From Paenibacillus sp. ACRRX (GTDB taxonomy: Bacteria > Bacillota > Bacilli > Paenibacillales > Paenibacillaceae), in contig NZ_JAKRNK010000002.1 of NCBI RefSeq assembly GCF_022346885.1, positions 1 through 64,000 on the forward strand: 64,000 nt of DNA, read 5' to 3'. The notes under the pieces are model-generated. The model saw only the letters and a list, made by a program, of their open reading frames with translations. It was not told the DNA's origin and did not search any database. Position numbers and translations under genes: made by a program. Positions 44,720 to 53,874 of this stretch are shown here, in pieces. Every line of letters begins with the position of its first letter. Position 1 is the stretch's first letter.

Positions 44720-45335
44720 GAGGATTGCTGCCTCCTTTCCAATCTTGCAATAATGCCGCATATTGCTCTTCGGTATCTACATCTTCTGTAAAATGATAGT
44801 CGATTCCCGCTACTGCCCAATCGTTCTCCCCTAGACCGAGCCAATACATCGAATCCAGTAATCCGGACAATCGATATTGGCATAATTCGAGTCTCTGAAT
44901 GATAGATGGAAGCATCCGATGAGGTCGATACACCCCATGCAGCATTTGATGCTTGCCATCGACAATGGGGAGAACCGCATCGTAATCGCTTGCCGCAAGC
45001 TGAGATAGCATCCACGAGGCAGCCGAAGCAGATAGCTTCGGATAATCGCACCCCACGACCCAGGCAAATTCCGTCTCTACGTGTAAAAAGCCAGCATGAA
45101 ATCCGCTAAGCGGACCCTTCCCTGCATAAACATCCGGAATATAAATCACGTCGTCCTTTACCCATTTTGTATAGGATGAAGTATCGTTTGTTACGATGAT
45201 CAGTCTCGTACAGATCGATTGCATCACCTTGATTTGCCGTTCAATAAAACGCTCCCCTCTGTATAGCAAGAGCGCTTTATTTCGACCATTCATCCGAGAA
45301 TTGCGGCCTCCAGCCAGAATGATACCTGTTAACAT
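44709..45335 (-). CDS. mobA: Molybdenum cofactor guanylyltransferase
   Basis: 208 residues. The nucleotidyltransferase signature ILAGGRNSRMNGRNKALLLYRGERFIERQ and the metal-binding VVGCDYPKLS identify MobA, which joins GMP to molybdopterin to give the bis-MGD cofactor that NarG needs. It links the narGHJI block to the moa/moe block, 24 bp after narI. Confidence 0.93.
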   Translation of the reverse strand: MLTGIILAGGRNSRMNGRNKALLLYRGERFIERQIKVMQSICTRLIIVTNDTSSYTKWVKDDVIYIPDVYAGKGPLSGFHAGFLHVETEFAWVVGCDYPKLSASAASWMLSQLAASDYDAVLPIVDGKHQMLHGVYRPHRMLPSIIQRLELCQYRLSGLLDSMYWLGLGENDWAVAGIDYHFTEDVDTEEQYAALLQDWKGGSNPHVP

Positions 45336-45359
45336 CTGAGCACCGCCTTCTCTGAATGT

Positions 45360-46040
45360 TTACTTGCGTTTCCGGTACACCACATAACTGCGTGATAGGT
45401 ATTTGATCGGCATGCTTAGCATGTGTACAAGTCTTGTAAAAGGAAATACGGCAAATAGTGCTAGACCCAGAATAATATGAACTTTGAAAATGATAGGTAC
45501 GGTATTCATTAACTTATAATCTGGCATGAACAACATTACGCCGCGCATCCATGGTCCTATCGTCTCCCGGTAATCAAACCCAGAGCGGTCGGTCATATTG
45601 AACAGCGTCGCCGCCATGCCTACCACCACAATGAGCGTGAGCAAAATGATCGACAGTATATCGCCGAAGCTGCTCGTTCTACGAATCCGAGCATCCAAGA
45701 ATCGACGGATTACAAGAATGATACAGCCGATAAGCGTCATCAGGCCCGCTGCCGATCCGATCCAAAGTGCCATCGTATGATACAGATGATCCGAGACACC
45801 GAGTGATTCGAGCCACGACTTCGGAATCAGAATCCCACCAACATGACCGAAGAAAACGAGCATGATGCCGATATGAAATAGATTGCTGCCCCACCGAAGC
45901 TTCTTCTTCTCAAGCATTTCACTCGATTTCGCGGTCCATCCGAACTGATCTGTCTGATAGCGATAATAGAGACCTACCAGAAAGATGATGAGAATCATAT
46001 AGGGGTAGATCACCCAAAGAAATTGACTTCCCCACGACAT
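45360..46040 (-). CDS. narI: Respiratory nitrate reductase gamma subunit
   Basis: 226 residues from the ATG at 46040 with GGGAGGAATG; its start overlaps the narJ stop (TAATG). Five membrane helices and conserved His residues for two b hemes (NLFHIGIMLVFFGHVGG, FKVHIILGLALFAVFPFTRLVHM). It takes electrons from menaquinol to NarH. Confidence 0.95.
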   Translation of the reverse strand: MSWGSQFLWVIYPYMILIIFLVGLYYRYQTDQFGWTAKSSEMLEKKKLRWGSNLFHIGIMLVFFGHVGGILIPKSWLESLGVSDHLYHTMALWIGSAAGLMTLIGCIILVIRRFLDARIRRTSSFGDILSIILLTLIVVVGMAATLFNMTDRSGFDYRETIGPWMRGVMLFMPDYKLMNTVPIIFKVHIILGLALFAVFPFTRLVHMLSMPIKYLSRSYVVYRKRK

Positions 46041-46699
46041 TACACATTCCTCCCTACGCTGCCATACCCCGCAGTCGCCCACATCGGTCCGCATCCGAGT
46101 GAAGGTGGTGTATCTGCACAACCGGAAAATGCTGTCATCTCAAAGCAGCCTTCCGTCATGCCCGATTGATCTATGATGAATAGCATTGCATCGAGCACAT
46201 GTCGGTAGGGACTACTCATATGATGGAGCGCATCTCGGATACTCACTAACGCTTTCCGGAACGAGACCAGCAAGCCGATCCCTCGTTCCTCACTCGCTAC
46301 CGCTACATATTCCAGGACCAACGGCAAATAATCCGGCAATTCATCCGTGTCGAGGACAATCTCCTCTTCTTCATACACTTGTTTCAGCTTCAATAATGCC
46401 GGACCACGTTCACGATCATCCCCGAGCTGTCCGTAAGTCAAATACATATTTGCTTTTTTACTAAAATCAAAGGTCTTCACATAAGCCGCTGTAATGGCCT
46501 CTGTATCCATCCCCACAAATTCAGCGAGACATTGACCCGCAAACTCTTGCAGCGACTTTGCAGTCGAAGCTTCCTCGTCTTGGATCAAATGGCACCAATT
46601 CACGTACATCTCATCTGCCGAGTCCTGCCACGCAGCATCCGGATATTGTAATAGCTGCGAGAAGAGCATCCAGCTAGAGCGTCGCGTTAACTCTTTCAT
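46040..46699 (-). CDS. narJ: Nitrate reductase assembly chaperone
   Basis: 219 residues. TorD-like helical protein with the NarJ motif YLTYGQLGDDRERGPALLKLKQVYEEEE and DELPDYLPLVLEYVA. It helps insert the molybdenum cofactor into NarG. Translationally coupled to narI. Confidence 0.93.
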   Translation of the reverse strand: MKELTRRSSWMLFSQLLQYPDAAWQDSADEMYVNWCHLIQDEEASTAKSLQEFAGQCLAEFVGMDTEAITAAYVKTFDFSKKANMYLTYGQLGDDRERGPALLKLKQVYEEEEIVLDTDELPDYLPLVLEYVAVASEERGIGLLVSFRKALVSIRDALHHMSSPYRHVLDAMLFIIDQSGMTEGCFEMTAFSGCADTPPSLGCGPMWATAGYGSVGRNV

Positions 46700-46742
46700 G
46701 TTCGATCCCTCCTTGTCCGTCCTTATCTGATGATTAACAGGC

Positions 46743-48212
46743 TTAACCGCCGCAGGGTCCTGGACCCCCCATCATATTCGTAAATCCGCACGCACCTTGC
46801 TCCGAATAGAGATCCGCAAATTCCTCGCGATGCGCTGACGGAATGACAAAACGGTCTTCGTACTTCGCAATCGCCAATAGGCGGTACATTTCTTCCGTCT
46901 CTTTAGCTGTCATCCCGAATTGTTCCAGCAATACGAGGTCAGGCGCCTTCTTCAAGTTAAGTGAACGCATATGCGAACGCATAACAGCCATTTTCATCAG
47001 CACGTTCGTGATGACTTCGGTATCTCCAGCTGAGAGTAGATTCGCGAGGTATTGCACGGGAATTCGCATATCGTCAATCGCTGGGAAAATATCATCTGGT
47101 GACGCTGTCGCTCCTTGGCCTTCCACCATGTTCGTGATCGGGCTGAGCGGTGGAACATACCAGACCATCGGCAGTGTCCGATATTCAGGATGAAGCGGGA
47201 GCGCGATTTTCCAATCGACCGCCATCTTATAGATCGGTGAACGCTGCGCATGCTCAATCCAATCTTCTGGAATATTCGCTGTACGTGCCGCGGCAATCAC
47301 TTCAGGATCATTCGGATCGAGGAAAATATCCAATTGCGCTTCGTAGAGCTTCTGTTCGTCTGTGACGGAAGCTGCTGCTTCCACTCGATCTGCATCATAG
47401 AACATGACACCAAGGTAACGGATACGTCCCACGCATGTTTCCGAACAAATCGTTGGCAATCCCTGCTCGATTCTCGGGAAGCACAAGGTACATTTCTCCG
47501 CTTTATTTGTCTGCCAGTTGAAGTAGACTTTCTTGTACGGACAGCTCGATACGCAGAACCGCCAAGAGCGGCATGCGTTCTGATCGACAAGCACAATCCC
47601 GTCCTCTTCACGCTTATACATCGCACCGGATGGACAGCTGGATACACAGGACGGATTGATGCAATGCTCACAAATTCTTGGCAAATACATCATAAACACT
47701 TGCTCGAATTCCATCCGCACTGCTTCTTCGATGCCCGCCATATTTGGATCCTGATAACCCGACTCATGCACACCTGCGAGATCGTCTTCCCAGTTCGGTC
47801 CCCACTCCAAGTTCATAAATTCGCCTGTAATTTGGGATTTCGGCCTTGCTACTGGCTGATGTTTGCGCTCCGGACTTTGCTGAAGCTTCTCATAATCATA
47901 GTCCCACGGTTCGTAATATTCATCGATCGTTGGTTGATCCGGATTGTGGAAAATATTTTTCAAACGGTTGATGCGACTGCCGGAGCGAAGCTCCAGCTTG
48001 CCCTTCTTAAGCACCCAGCCGCCTTTATATTTATCTTGATTCTCCCACTGCTTGGGATATCCTATGCCTGGCTTGGTCTCGACATTATTGAACCACATAT
48101 ATTCCGCACCTTTACGGTTCGTCCATGTGTTCTTACACGTAACAGAGCAAGTATGGCATCCGATGCATTTATCCAAGTTCATAACCATCCCGATTTGCGC
48201 TTTAATCTTCAA
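46743..48212 (-). CDS. narH: Nitrate reductase beta subunit
   Basis: 489 residues. Four Fe-S sites are visible: CIGCHTCSVTCKNTW, CEHCINPSCVSSCPSGAMY, CRSWRFCVSSCPYKK (Trp at the [3Fe-4S] site) and CTLCFPRIEQ...CSETC. It wires NarI to NarG. The start overlaps narG by 11 nt. The 345-codon open frame on the other strand is a shadow. Confidence 0.96.
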   Translation of the reverse strand: MKIKAQIGMVMNLDKCIGCHTCSVTCKNTWTNRKGAEYMWFNNVETKPGIGYPKQWENQDKYKGGWVLKKGKLELRSGSRINRLKNIFHNPDQPTIDEYYEPWDYDYEKLQQSPERKHQPVARPKSQITGEFMNLEWGPNWEDDLAGVHESGYQDPNMAGIEEAVRMEFEQVFMMYLPRICEHCINPSCVSSCPSGAMYKREEDGIVLVDQNACRSWRFCVSSCPYKKVYFNWQTNKAEKCTLCFPRIEQGLPTICSETCVGRIRYLGVMFYDADRVEAAASVTDEQKLYEAQLDIFLDPNDPEVIAAARTANIPEDWIEHAQRSPIYKMAVDWKIALPLHPEYRTLPMVWYVPPLSPITNMVEGQGATASPDDIFPAIDDMRIPVQYLANLLSAGDTEVITNVLMKMAVMRSHMRSLNLKKAPDLVLLEQFGMTAKETEEMYRLLAIAKYEDRFVIPSAHREEFADLYSEQGACGFTNMMGGPGPCGG

Positions 48213-51200
48213 GCCAGTTCACCTCCTCAAGTTTGCGGATCACAACGTACAGATCACGCTGATTCCCTGTTGGTCCGTAGTAGTTGAATCCGTAACTCAG
48301 CTGCGCATACCCGCCAATCATATGCGTGGGCTTCACATGAATTCGTGTCGGGCTATTATGCGTTCCGCCGCGTGTCGTTGTCACATCAGTCGCAGGCACA
48401 TTGATTGTCCGATCTTGTGCATGGTGCATATAGGCCATGCCACGCGGCATCCGATGGGTTACTACCGCACGCGCAACGACGGCGCCATTCTGATTGAAAC
48501 ATTCAATCCAATCGTTATCCATGACCTCCGCATCAGCGGCGTCGTCTTTGTTGATCCAGACGGTTGGCCCACCGCGGAACAGCGTAAGCATCGGCAAGGA
48601 GTCGAAATACATACTGTGAATCGACCATTTGTTATGCGGTGTCATGAAGTTCAGGACGATTTCCTTTCCTTTCGTCGCCGGGCGCTTCTTGTTCGTATGG
48701 AACGGCGCATGCTTCATCGTCGGCTTGTAAATCGCCATATTCTCGCCAAATTCGGTCATCATCTCATGGTCCAAGAAGTAATGCTGACGTCCTGTCAGCG
48801 TGCGATATGGAATCAAGCGTTCAACATTCGTTGTAAATGGTGAATAACGGCGTCCATGCTGCTCAGATCCACTGAAGGCAGGTGAAGTGATGACCGTCTT
48901 CGGCTGCGTCGTAATCTCGTTGAAGGTGAATCGTTCTTCAATGCGATCCTCCGCCAAATCTTTCAATTTAAGTGCCGTTTTCTTCTCTAATGCCTCCCAC
49001 GCTTTGACGGCCATTTTCCCGTTACTCGTGGAGGACAACGTGAGAATGGCTTCCGACATGTGACGATCCGTGACGAGTTTTGGGCATCCTTCACTGATCC
49101 CGGCTTCATCGACGACTCCATTCACTTTTTTCATCAATTCGTATTCATCTGCCGCAGACCAGTTCATTCCTTTGATGCCGTACGGCTTATCTTTAATGTT
49201 CGGTCCAAGCGCCGTCATTTTCTTATACACCGTGGCATAATCCCGCTCCACGATCACGAACTTCGGCATCGTCTTGCCTGGAATCGCCTCGATCTCGCCT
49301 TTGCTCCAGTCGAGAATCTTGCCGAAAGGCTGCGCAAGCTCATCGGGTGTATCATGCTGCAGCGGCACGGCAACAATATCGCGCTGTGGCGCATCGAATT
49401 GCGTGGCTGCCATTTCCGAGAAGGTCTTTGCAATCGTTTTAAATGTTTCCCAATCCGACTTGGATTCCCATAATGGCGGTACAGCTGGATTGAAGGGATG
49501 GATGAAGGGATGCATGTCAGTCGACGAAAGATCGCTCTTCTCATACCAGGTTGCCGCGGGCAGGACGATATCGGAGTATACGGCTGTTCCGGACATGCGG
49601 AAATCGATATCCACCATGAGATCGAGCTTACCCTCAGCTGCCTGTTCATGCCATGTCATCTCCACAGGACGAATTGTCTCCGAGTCATCATTTAATAGAC
49701 CGTTATGAGCACCAAGCAGGTATTTCAAGAAATATTCATGCCCTTTTCCCGAGCTGGAGATCAAATTCGCGCGCCAGACGAACATTACTTTCGGATGATT
49801 CATCTCGGCATCTGGATCTTCGATCGCAAACTTCAATTCGCGATTCTTGAGCCTGTTGGCAACATAGCTCGCAATCGTCTCGGGGGTGTCATGTCCCTGC
49901 GCGGCCGCTTCATTAGCCAGGTCAATGGAATTTGCGTTAAACTGCGGATAAGAAGGCAGCCAGCCTAAGCGTGCAGCCATGACGTTGTAATCTGCATAGT
50001 GCGCATAACGTGCTTTGTCGACTAGGGCTGACGTATGTCCATCCACAGGATTCGATTCGAACCGCCATTGATTCGTTGCAAAGTAGAAAAAGGAGGTCCC
50101 GTTCATCTGACGCGGGGGCATCGTCCAGTCTCTTGCGAAGGCGACGTTCGACCACCCTTCCGCAGGACGCAGTTTCTCTTGTCCCACGTAATGCGCCCAA
50201 CCGCCGCCATTGACTCCTTGGCAGCCTGTCATTAAGACCAGGTTCAGCACACTCCGATAGATCGTATCCGAGTTATACCAGTGGTTGATCCCCGCTCCGA
50301 CTATGATCATCGAGCGGCCTTCACTTTCGACCGCATTTTGCGCAAACTCTCTCGCTATCTGAATAACGGATGCGCGATCAACGCCCGTAATTTGTTCTTG
50401 CCACGCAGGCGTATATGCGATGCTCGCGTCATCGTAGTCGCTGCCATGGAGCGAATCGACGCCATATTGAGCGAGCATGAGATCGAACACGCTTGTGACA
50501 CGATATTCCGCACCGCCTTCCCCCTTAATCACCTTGTACGGGATTAACCGAGAAATCGCAGATTTGCCTTCTTCGGCGAAATAAGGAAGCTTGATCTCAA
50601 GCTGGCCGTCAGCAGATTCCCGCAATCCAAGCTGCGGCGCGATCTCTTCACCTGTTAACGTATCTGTCATCTCCAGATTCCATTTACCCTCCTCGCCCCA
50701 ACGTGAGCCGATCGTGCCGTTTGGAATACGAAGTTCACCTGAGATCTCATCGATAAGAACCGTCTTCCATTCCTTGTTATTCGTCTCAATTCCGAGATCG
50801 TTCGCCGTGAGGAACCGATTCACCGTGTATGCACCATCTTGTTCTTGAAGCAGTACAAGGAACGGGAAATCGGTATATTTCTTCGAGTAACTCTCAAAAT
50901 ACGACGTTCTTTGCTTCACATAGAACTCGTTCAGTATGACATGCCCCATCGCCATGGCGAGTGCGCCATCCGTCCCTTGCTTCGCTGGCAGCCATTTATC
51001 GGCGAATTTCACGAATTCCGCGTAATCCGGACTGATCGATACGACTTTGGTCCCGCGATAACGAGCTTCCGTCATGAAATGCGCATCCGGCGTTCTTGTC
51101 ATCGGCAAGTTCGAGCCCCAGACGAGCAAGTAACTCGAGTTGTACCAGTCACTGCTCTCAGGAACATCCGTCTGATCGCCCCAGATTTGCGGGGATGCTG

Positions 51201-51882
51201 GCGGTAAATCCGCATACCAGTCGTAAAAGCTGAGCAGCGGCGAGCCGATGAGGGATAAGAAACGTGAGCCTGCTGCATAACTGACCATCGACATCGCCGG
51301 AATCGGGGAAAACCCGATCACACGGTCCGGACCATATTGTTTGATGGTATCGATCATGGAAGCAGAGATGATCTCAGATACTTCATCCCACGATGCTCGA
51401 ACCATGCCGCCTTTTCCGCGAGCCGATTTATACATTAGTTTTTTGTTATCATCTTGTACAATCGATTTCCACGCCGCAGCGGGATCAGCATGTTTGCTCT
51501 TTGCTTCACGCCATAGATTCAGCAGCTTGCCACGAATATAGGGATATTTCACACGCAGCGGGCTGTAGAGATACCAGGAAAAGCTGGCTCCACGCGGACA
51601 GCCGCGCGGCTCGAATTCCGGCATATCCGGTCCTGTCGTTGGATAATCCGTCTGCTGCGTCTCCCACGTGACAATCCCGTCTTTCACAAATATTTTCCAA
51701 CTACATGAACCTGTACAGTTTACGCCATGTGTTGAACGAACAACTTTGTCGTGCTGCCAGCGATTCCGGTACATATTCTCCCAAGAACGATCGGCTGTGG
51801 ATTCTTCGCTCCACCCTTCCGCATTCGTCTCGCGCTTACGGAAAAACTTCAGCTTTTGTATTAGCGGGTTGGTCTTGTTCAT
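48202..51882 (-). CDS. narG: Nitrate reductase alpha subunit
   Basis: 1226 residues, full length. The N-terminal FS0 cluster site is HGVNCTGSCSWKIF (His-x3-Cys-x3-Cys) followed by EFEPRGCPRGASFSWYLYSP. The molybdopterin-binding core extends to the C-terminal HNSPTRIHVKPTHMIGGYAQLSYGFNYYGPTGNQ. There is no twin-arginine signal, so it faces the cytoplasm. ATG after AAGGAG. It is expressed from the promoter with the GGGGAA operator and heads a run of closely spaced genes reaching ywiC, perhaps one 15-gene transcript. Confidence 0.97.
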   Translation of the reverse strand: MNKTNPLIQKLKFFRKRETNAEGWSEESTADRSWENMYRNRWQHDKVVRSTHGVNCTGSCSWKIFVKDGIVTWETQQTDYPTTGPDMPEFEPRGCPRGASFSWYLYSPLRVKYPYIRGKLLNLWREAKSKHADPAAAWKSIVQDDNKKLMYKSARGKGGMVRASWDEVSEIISASMIDTIKQYGPDRVIGFSPIPAMSMVSYAAGSRFLSLIGSPLLSFYDWYADLPPASPQIWGDQTDVPESSDWYNSSYLLVWGSNLPMTRTPDAHFMTEARYRGTKVVSISPDYAEFVKFADKWLPAKQGTDGALAMAMGHVILNEFYVKQRTSYFESYSKKYTDFPFLVLLQEQDGAYTVNRFLTANDLGIETNNKEWKTVLIDEISGELRIPNGTIGSRWGEEGKWNLEMTDTLTGEEIAPQLGLRESADGQLEIKLPYFAEEGKSAISRLIPYKVIKGEGGAEYRVTSVFDLMLAQYGVDSLHGSDYDDASIAYTPAWQEQITGVDRASVIQIAREFAQNAVESEGRSMIIVGAGINHWYNSDTIYRSVLNLVLMTGCQGVNGGGWAHYVGQEKLRPAEGWSNVAFARDWTMPPRQMNGTSFFYFATNQWRFESNPVDGHTSALVDKARYAHYADYNVMAARLGWLPSYPQFNANSIDLANEAAAQGHDTPETIASYVANRLKNRELKFAIEDPDAEMNHPKVMFVWRANLISSSGKGHEYFLKYLLGAHNGLLNDDSETIRPVEMTWHEQAAEGKLDLMVDIDFRMSGTAVYSDIVLPAATWYEKSDLSSTDMHPFIHPFNPAVPPLWESKSDWETFKTIAKTFSEMAATQFDAPQRDIVAVPLQHDTPDELAQPFGKILDWSKGEIEAIPGKTMPKFVIVERDYATVYKKMTALGPNIKDKPYGIKGMNWSAADEYELMKKVNGVVDEAGISEGCPKLVTDRHMSEAILTLSSTSNGKMAVKAWEALEKKTALKLKDLAEDRIEERFTFNEITTQPKTVITSPAFSGSEQHGRRYSPFTTNVERLIPYRTLTGRQHYFLDHEMMTEFGENMAIYKPTMKHAPFHTNKKRPATKGKEIVLNFMTPHNKWSIHSMYFDSLPMLTLFRGGPTVWINKDDAADAEVMDNDWIECFNQNGAVVARAVVTHRMPRGMAYMHHAQDRTINVPATDVTTTRGGTHNSPTRIHVKPTHMIGGYAQLSYGFNYYGPTGNQRDLYVVIRKLEEVNWLED

Positions 51883-51914
51883 CGTTCCAGCTCCTTGCGC
51901 CTTATGATACTTCT

Positions 51915-51979
51915 ATTGTAGAGGCTGGAGCTGGTGGTTAAGAGTGGGGAACTCCCTCATTCCATGGTAGGGATTCCCC
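51915..51979 (-). promoter_or_regulatory. narG promoter and GGGGAA-type operator
   Basis: A -10 TACAAT (top 51915-51920). Exactly 25 bp upstream begins a 34-bp element: GGGGAACTCCCT (51946-51957), a 12-nt centre, then AGGGATTCCCC to 51979. Each half is itself palindromic and the halves are inverted copies. The same element with the same spacing precedes narK. No convincing -35 is seen, as expected for activation. NreC is the likely binder (inference). Confidence 0.75.
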
Positions 51980-52000
51980 GATATCGACGATAAAAATGGA

Positions 52001-52594
52001 CTACAGGAGAGATCGAGCGAGGGAAATGGCTTTGTGCAGGATGTCTTCCTGCTCTTTGATATACAGTATTAATTTTGATGATATATCCGCAATTTGGAGT
52101 GTCGAGCCTTGTTCTTGCAAAACTTCATGCGCCTCCCAACTGATCCAAAGGCGAATATCTGCTGCTTGAGCGAGTAAATCACGCATCTCCACAACATGAT
52201 GAATCAACGCGATCTTTGGATATCGAGCCGATTTAAAGCCTTCGGCGATAATAATATCTACCTTGCCATACAGCTGCTGCGCAATTTCATCTAGCGATGT
52301 AGAGCTTTTCCTCATAGAGCGTGTCGCCGTCGATGAAGTTAATATGGTCTCTAGCGCACCATGAGACAGATGCTTCTCACTATCAGTCTCATAGTCATCC
52401 AAACGGAATTCGTGCGCATCATGCTTAGCCGAGCCGACTCGCAGCCCTTGCGCAGTAAGTGCGGCGATAAGCTTGCAAGCAAGCGTTGTTTTGCCGCTGT
52501 TTTTGTAACCGATAATTTGCAGAACGGGAACTGCTCGTACGATGAAGTTGTCATCAGATCGAATGCTCATGCCACTTCTTGCTCCTTTATTCAC
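52001..52594 (-). CDS. mobB: Molybdopterin-guanine dinucleotide biosynthesis protein B
   Basis: 197 residues; an internal ATG at 52570 with AAAGGAG is an alternative start. The P-loop IIGYKNSGKTTLACKLI, the SAKHDAHEF motif and VDIIIAEGFKSARYPKIALIH identify MobB, a GTPase that assists MobA. It overlaps the moeA stop by 8 nt and ends the narK-moeA-mobB unit before the narG promoter. Confidence 0.92.
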   Translation of the reverse strand: MNKGARSGMSIRSDDNFIVRAVPVLQIIGYKNSGKTTLACKLIAALTAQGLRVGSAKHDAHEFRLDDYETDSEKHLSHGALETILTSSTATRSMRKSSTSLDEIAQQLYGKVDIIIAEGFKSARYPKIALIHHVVEMRDLLAQAADIRLWISWEAHEVLQEQGSTLQIADISSKLILYIKEQEDILHKAISLARSLL

Positions 52595-53861
52595 AGATTC
52601 CCTTTAAGGGAATAATCTCGACGAGCGCACCTTCCTGATACCCGTCCGGAGAACCTGGCAGACAGATCAAGCAATTCGCATCTCGCAAAGATACGGTTAC
52701 ACTCGACATATCATAGCCTACGGGTGCTGCCGTTAGTTTGCCTGCTTGTTCGGACATACGTCCACGGATAAAACGCGTAAAGCGATCCGATTTTACATAA
52801 TTCACGGTTAATGTCGCCATTATACGGGGTTCAGGGATGAGATCGGCCCCCATCATACCGCGGAGTGCAGGGCGAAGGAACAATCTGCAGCCCACATAAC
52901 ATGCAGCGGGGTTGCCGGACAACGCGAATATCAGCTTCCCGTGCCACATCCCAAACGTTGTCGGACTTCCTGGGCGCATCATCACCTTGTTGAATACCAA
53001 ATCGCCATCCCATTCCTGCGTCACATCATACAGAATGTCATGATCCCCGACAGATACACCGCCCGTCGTAACAACGACGTCATGTTCTAAAATTGCCTTA
53101 CGGATCATTTGTTTCGCAATGACCGCATCGTCTGGTACTTCATCCATTACAACGGGAATCCCACCGAACGCCGTAATGGCGGCAGCCAACATATACGCGT
53201 TGCTGTTTCGAACACGCCCAGGCGCTAAGGCATCTTCCACACGCAGCAGCTCCGCACCGGTGGCAAGAATCGCAACCCGAGGCTGCTGATAGACTTGTAC
53301 CGTATGGATACCGAACATCGCCAGCAGCGCAATTTCGCCAGCACCGATCTGAACACCCGAACACAGGACGGTTTCCCTCTCGGTGATTTCGACGCCAATT
53401 GGGGACACATTTTCCCCTATGGCAACAACCCCCTTCACCTTACATAGCTCCGTACCATCCGGTCCGCTCTCTTCCGCTGTCATCTCGTATTTGATCACAG
53501 CATCTGCGCCTTCTGGTACCGCAGCCCCTGTCATAATCCGAATGCATTGACCAGGTTGTAATGTCATCTTTGACACCTGCCCTGCGGGAACATTGTCGAC
53601 GATATGCAGCGAGACGGGCGAACCGATCGACGCCTGTTTTGTATCCGCAGCCATAACCGCGAAACCGTCCATGCCCGAACGGCGAAAATGAGGCATTGGC
53701 TGTGGTGCGACAAGCTCTACAGCCAATGTTCTGCCAATGCTCTGCATCAAAGGTACTTCTTCCGTTGGCATGACACGCACACGATCCAGAACGAGACGTG
53801 TTGCCTCAGATACGCTAATGGCATGGCGCATAAAAGTTTTCAATTCTTTTCTGCCGTTCAT
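52587..53861 (-). CDS. moeA: Molybdopterin molybdenumtransferase
   Basis: 424 residues, standard. AVELVAPQPMPHFRRSGMDGFAV, GAAVPEGADAVIKYEM, VVTTGGVSVGDHDILYDV and the FALSGNPAACYVGCRLFLRP motif are intact. It inserts molybdate into adenylated molybdopterin. 13 bp after the transporter gene and overlapping mobB. Confidence 0.95.
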   Translation of the reverse strand: MNGRKELKTFMRHAISVSEATRLVLDRVRVMPTEEVPLMQSIGRTLAVELVAPQPMPHFRRSGMDGFAVMAADTKQASIGSPVSLHIVDNVPAGQVSKMTLQPGQCIRIMTGAAVPEGADAVIKYEMTAEESGPDGTELCKVKGVVAIGENVSPIGVEITERETVLCSGVQIGAGEIALLAMFGIHTVQVYQQPRVAILATGAELLRVEDALAPGRVRNSNAYMLAAAITAFGGIPVVMDEVPDDAVIAKQMIRKAILEHDVVVTTGGVSVGDHDILYDVTQEWDGDLVFNKVMMRPGSPTTFGMWHGKLIFALSGNPAACYVGCRLFLRPALRGMMGADLIPEPRIMATLTVNYVKSDRFTRFIRGRMSEQAGKLTAAPVGYDMSSVTVSLRDANCLICLPGSPDGYQEGALVEIIPLKGICE

Positions 53862-53874
53862 GTAAATCCCCCCA

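Noticed and set aside
47250-48287. 345-codon open frame on the plus strand
   Set aside because: It lies antisense to narH, whose Fe-S motifs and length are complete; no ribosome site and no domain features.
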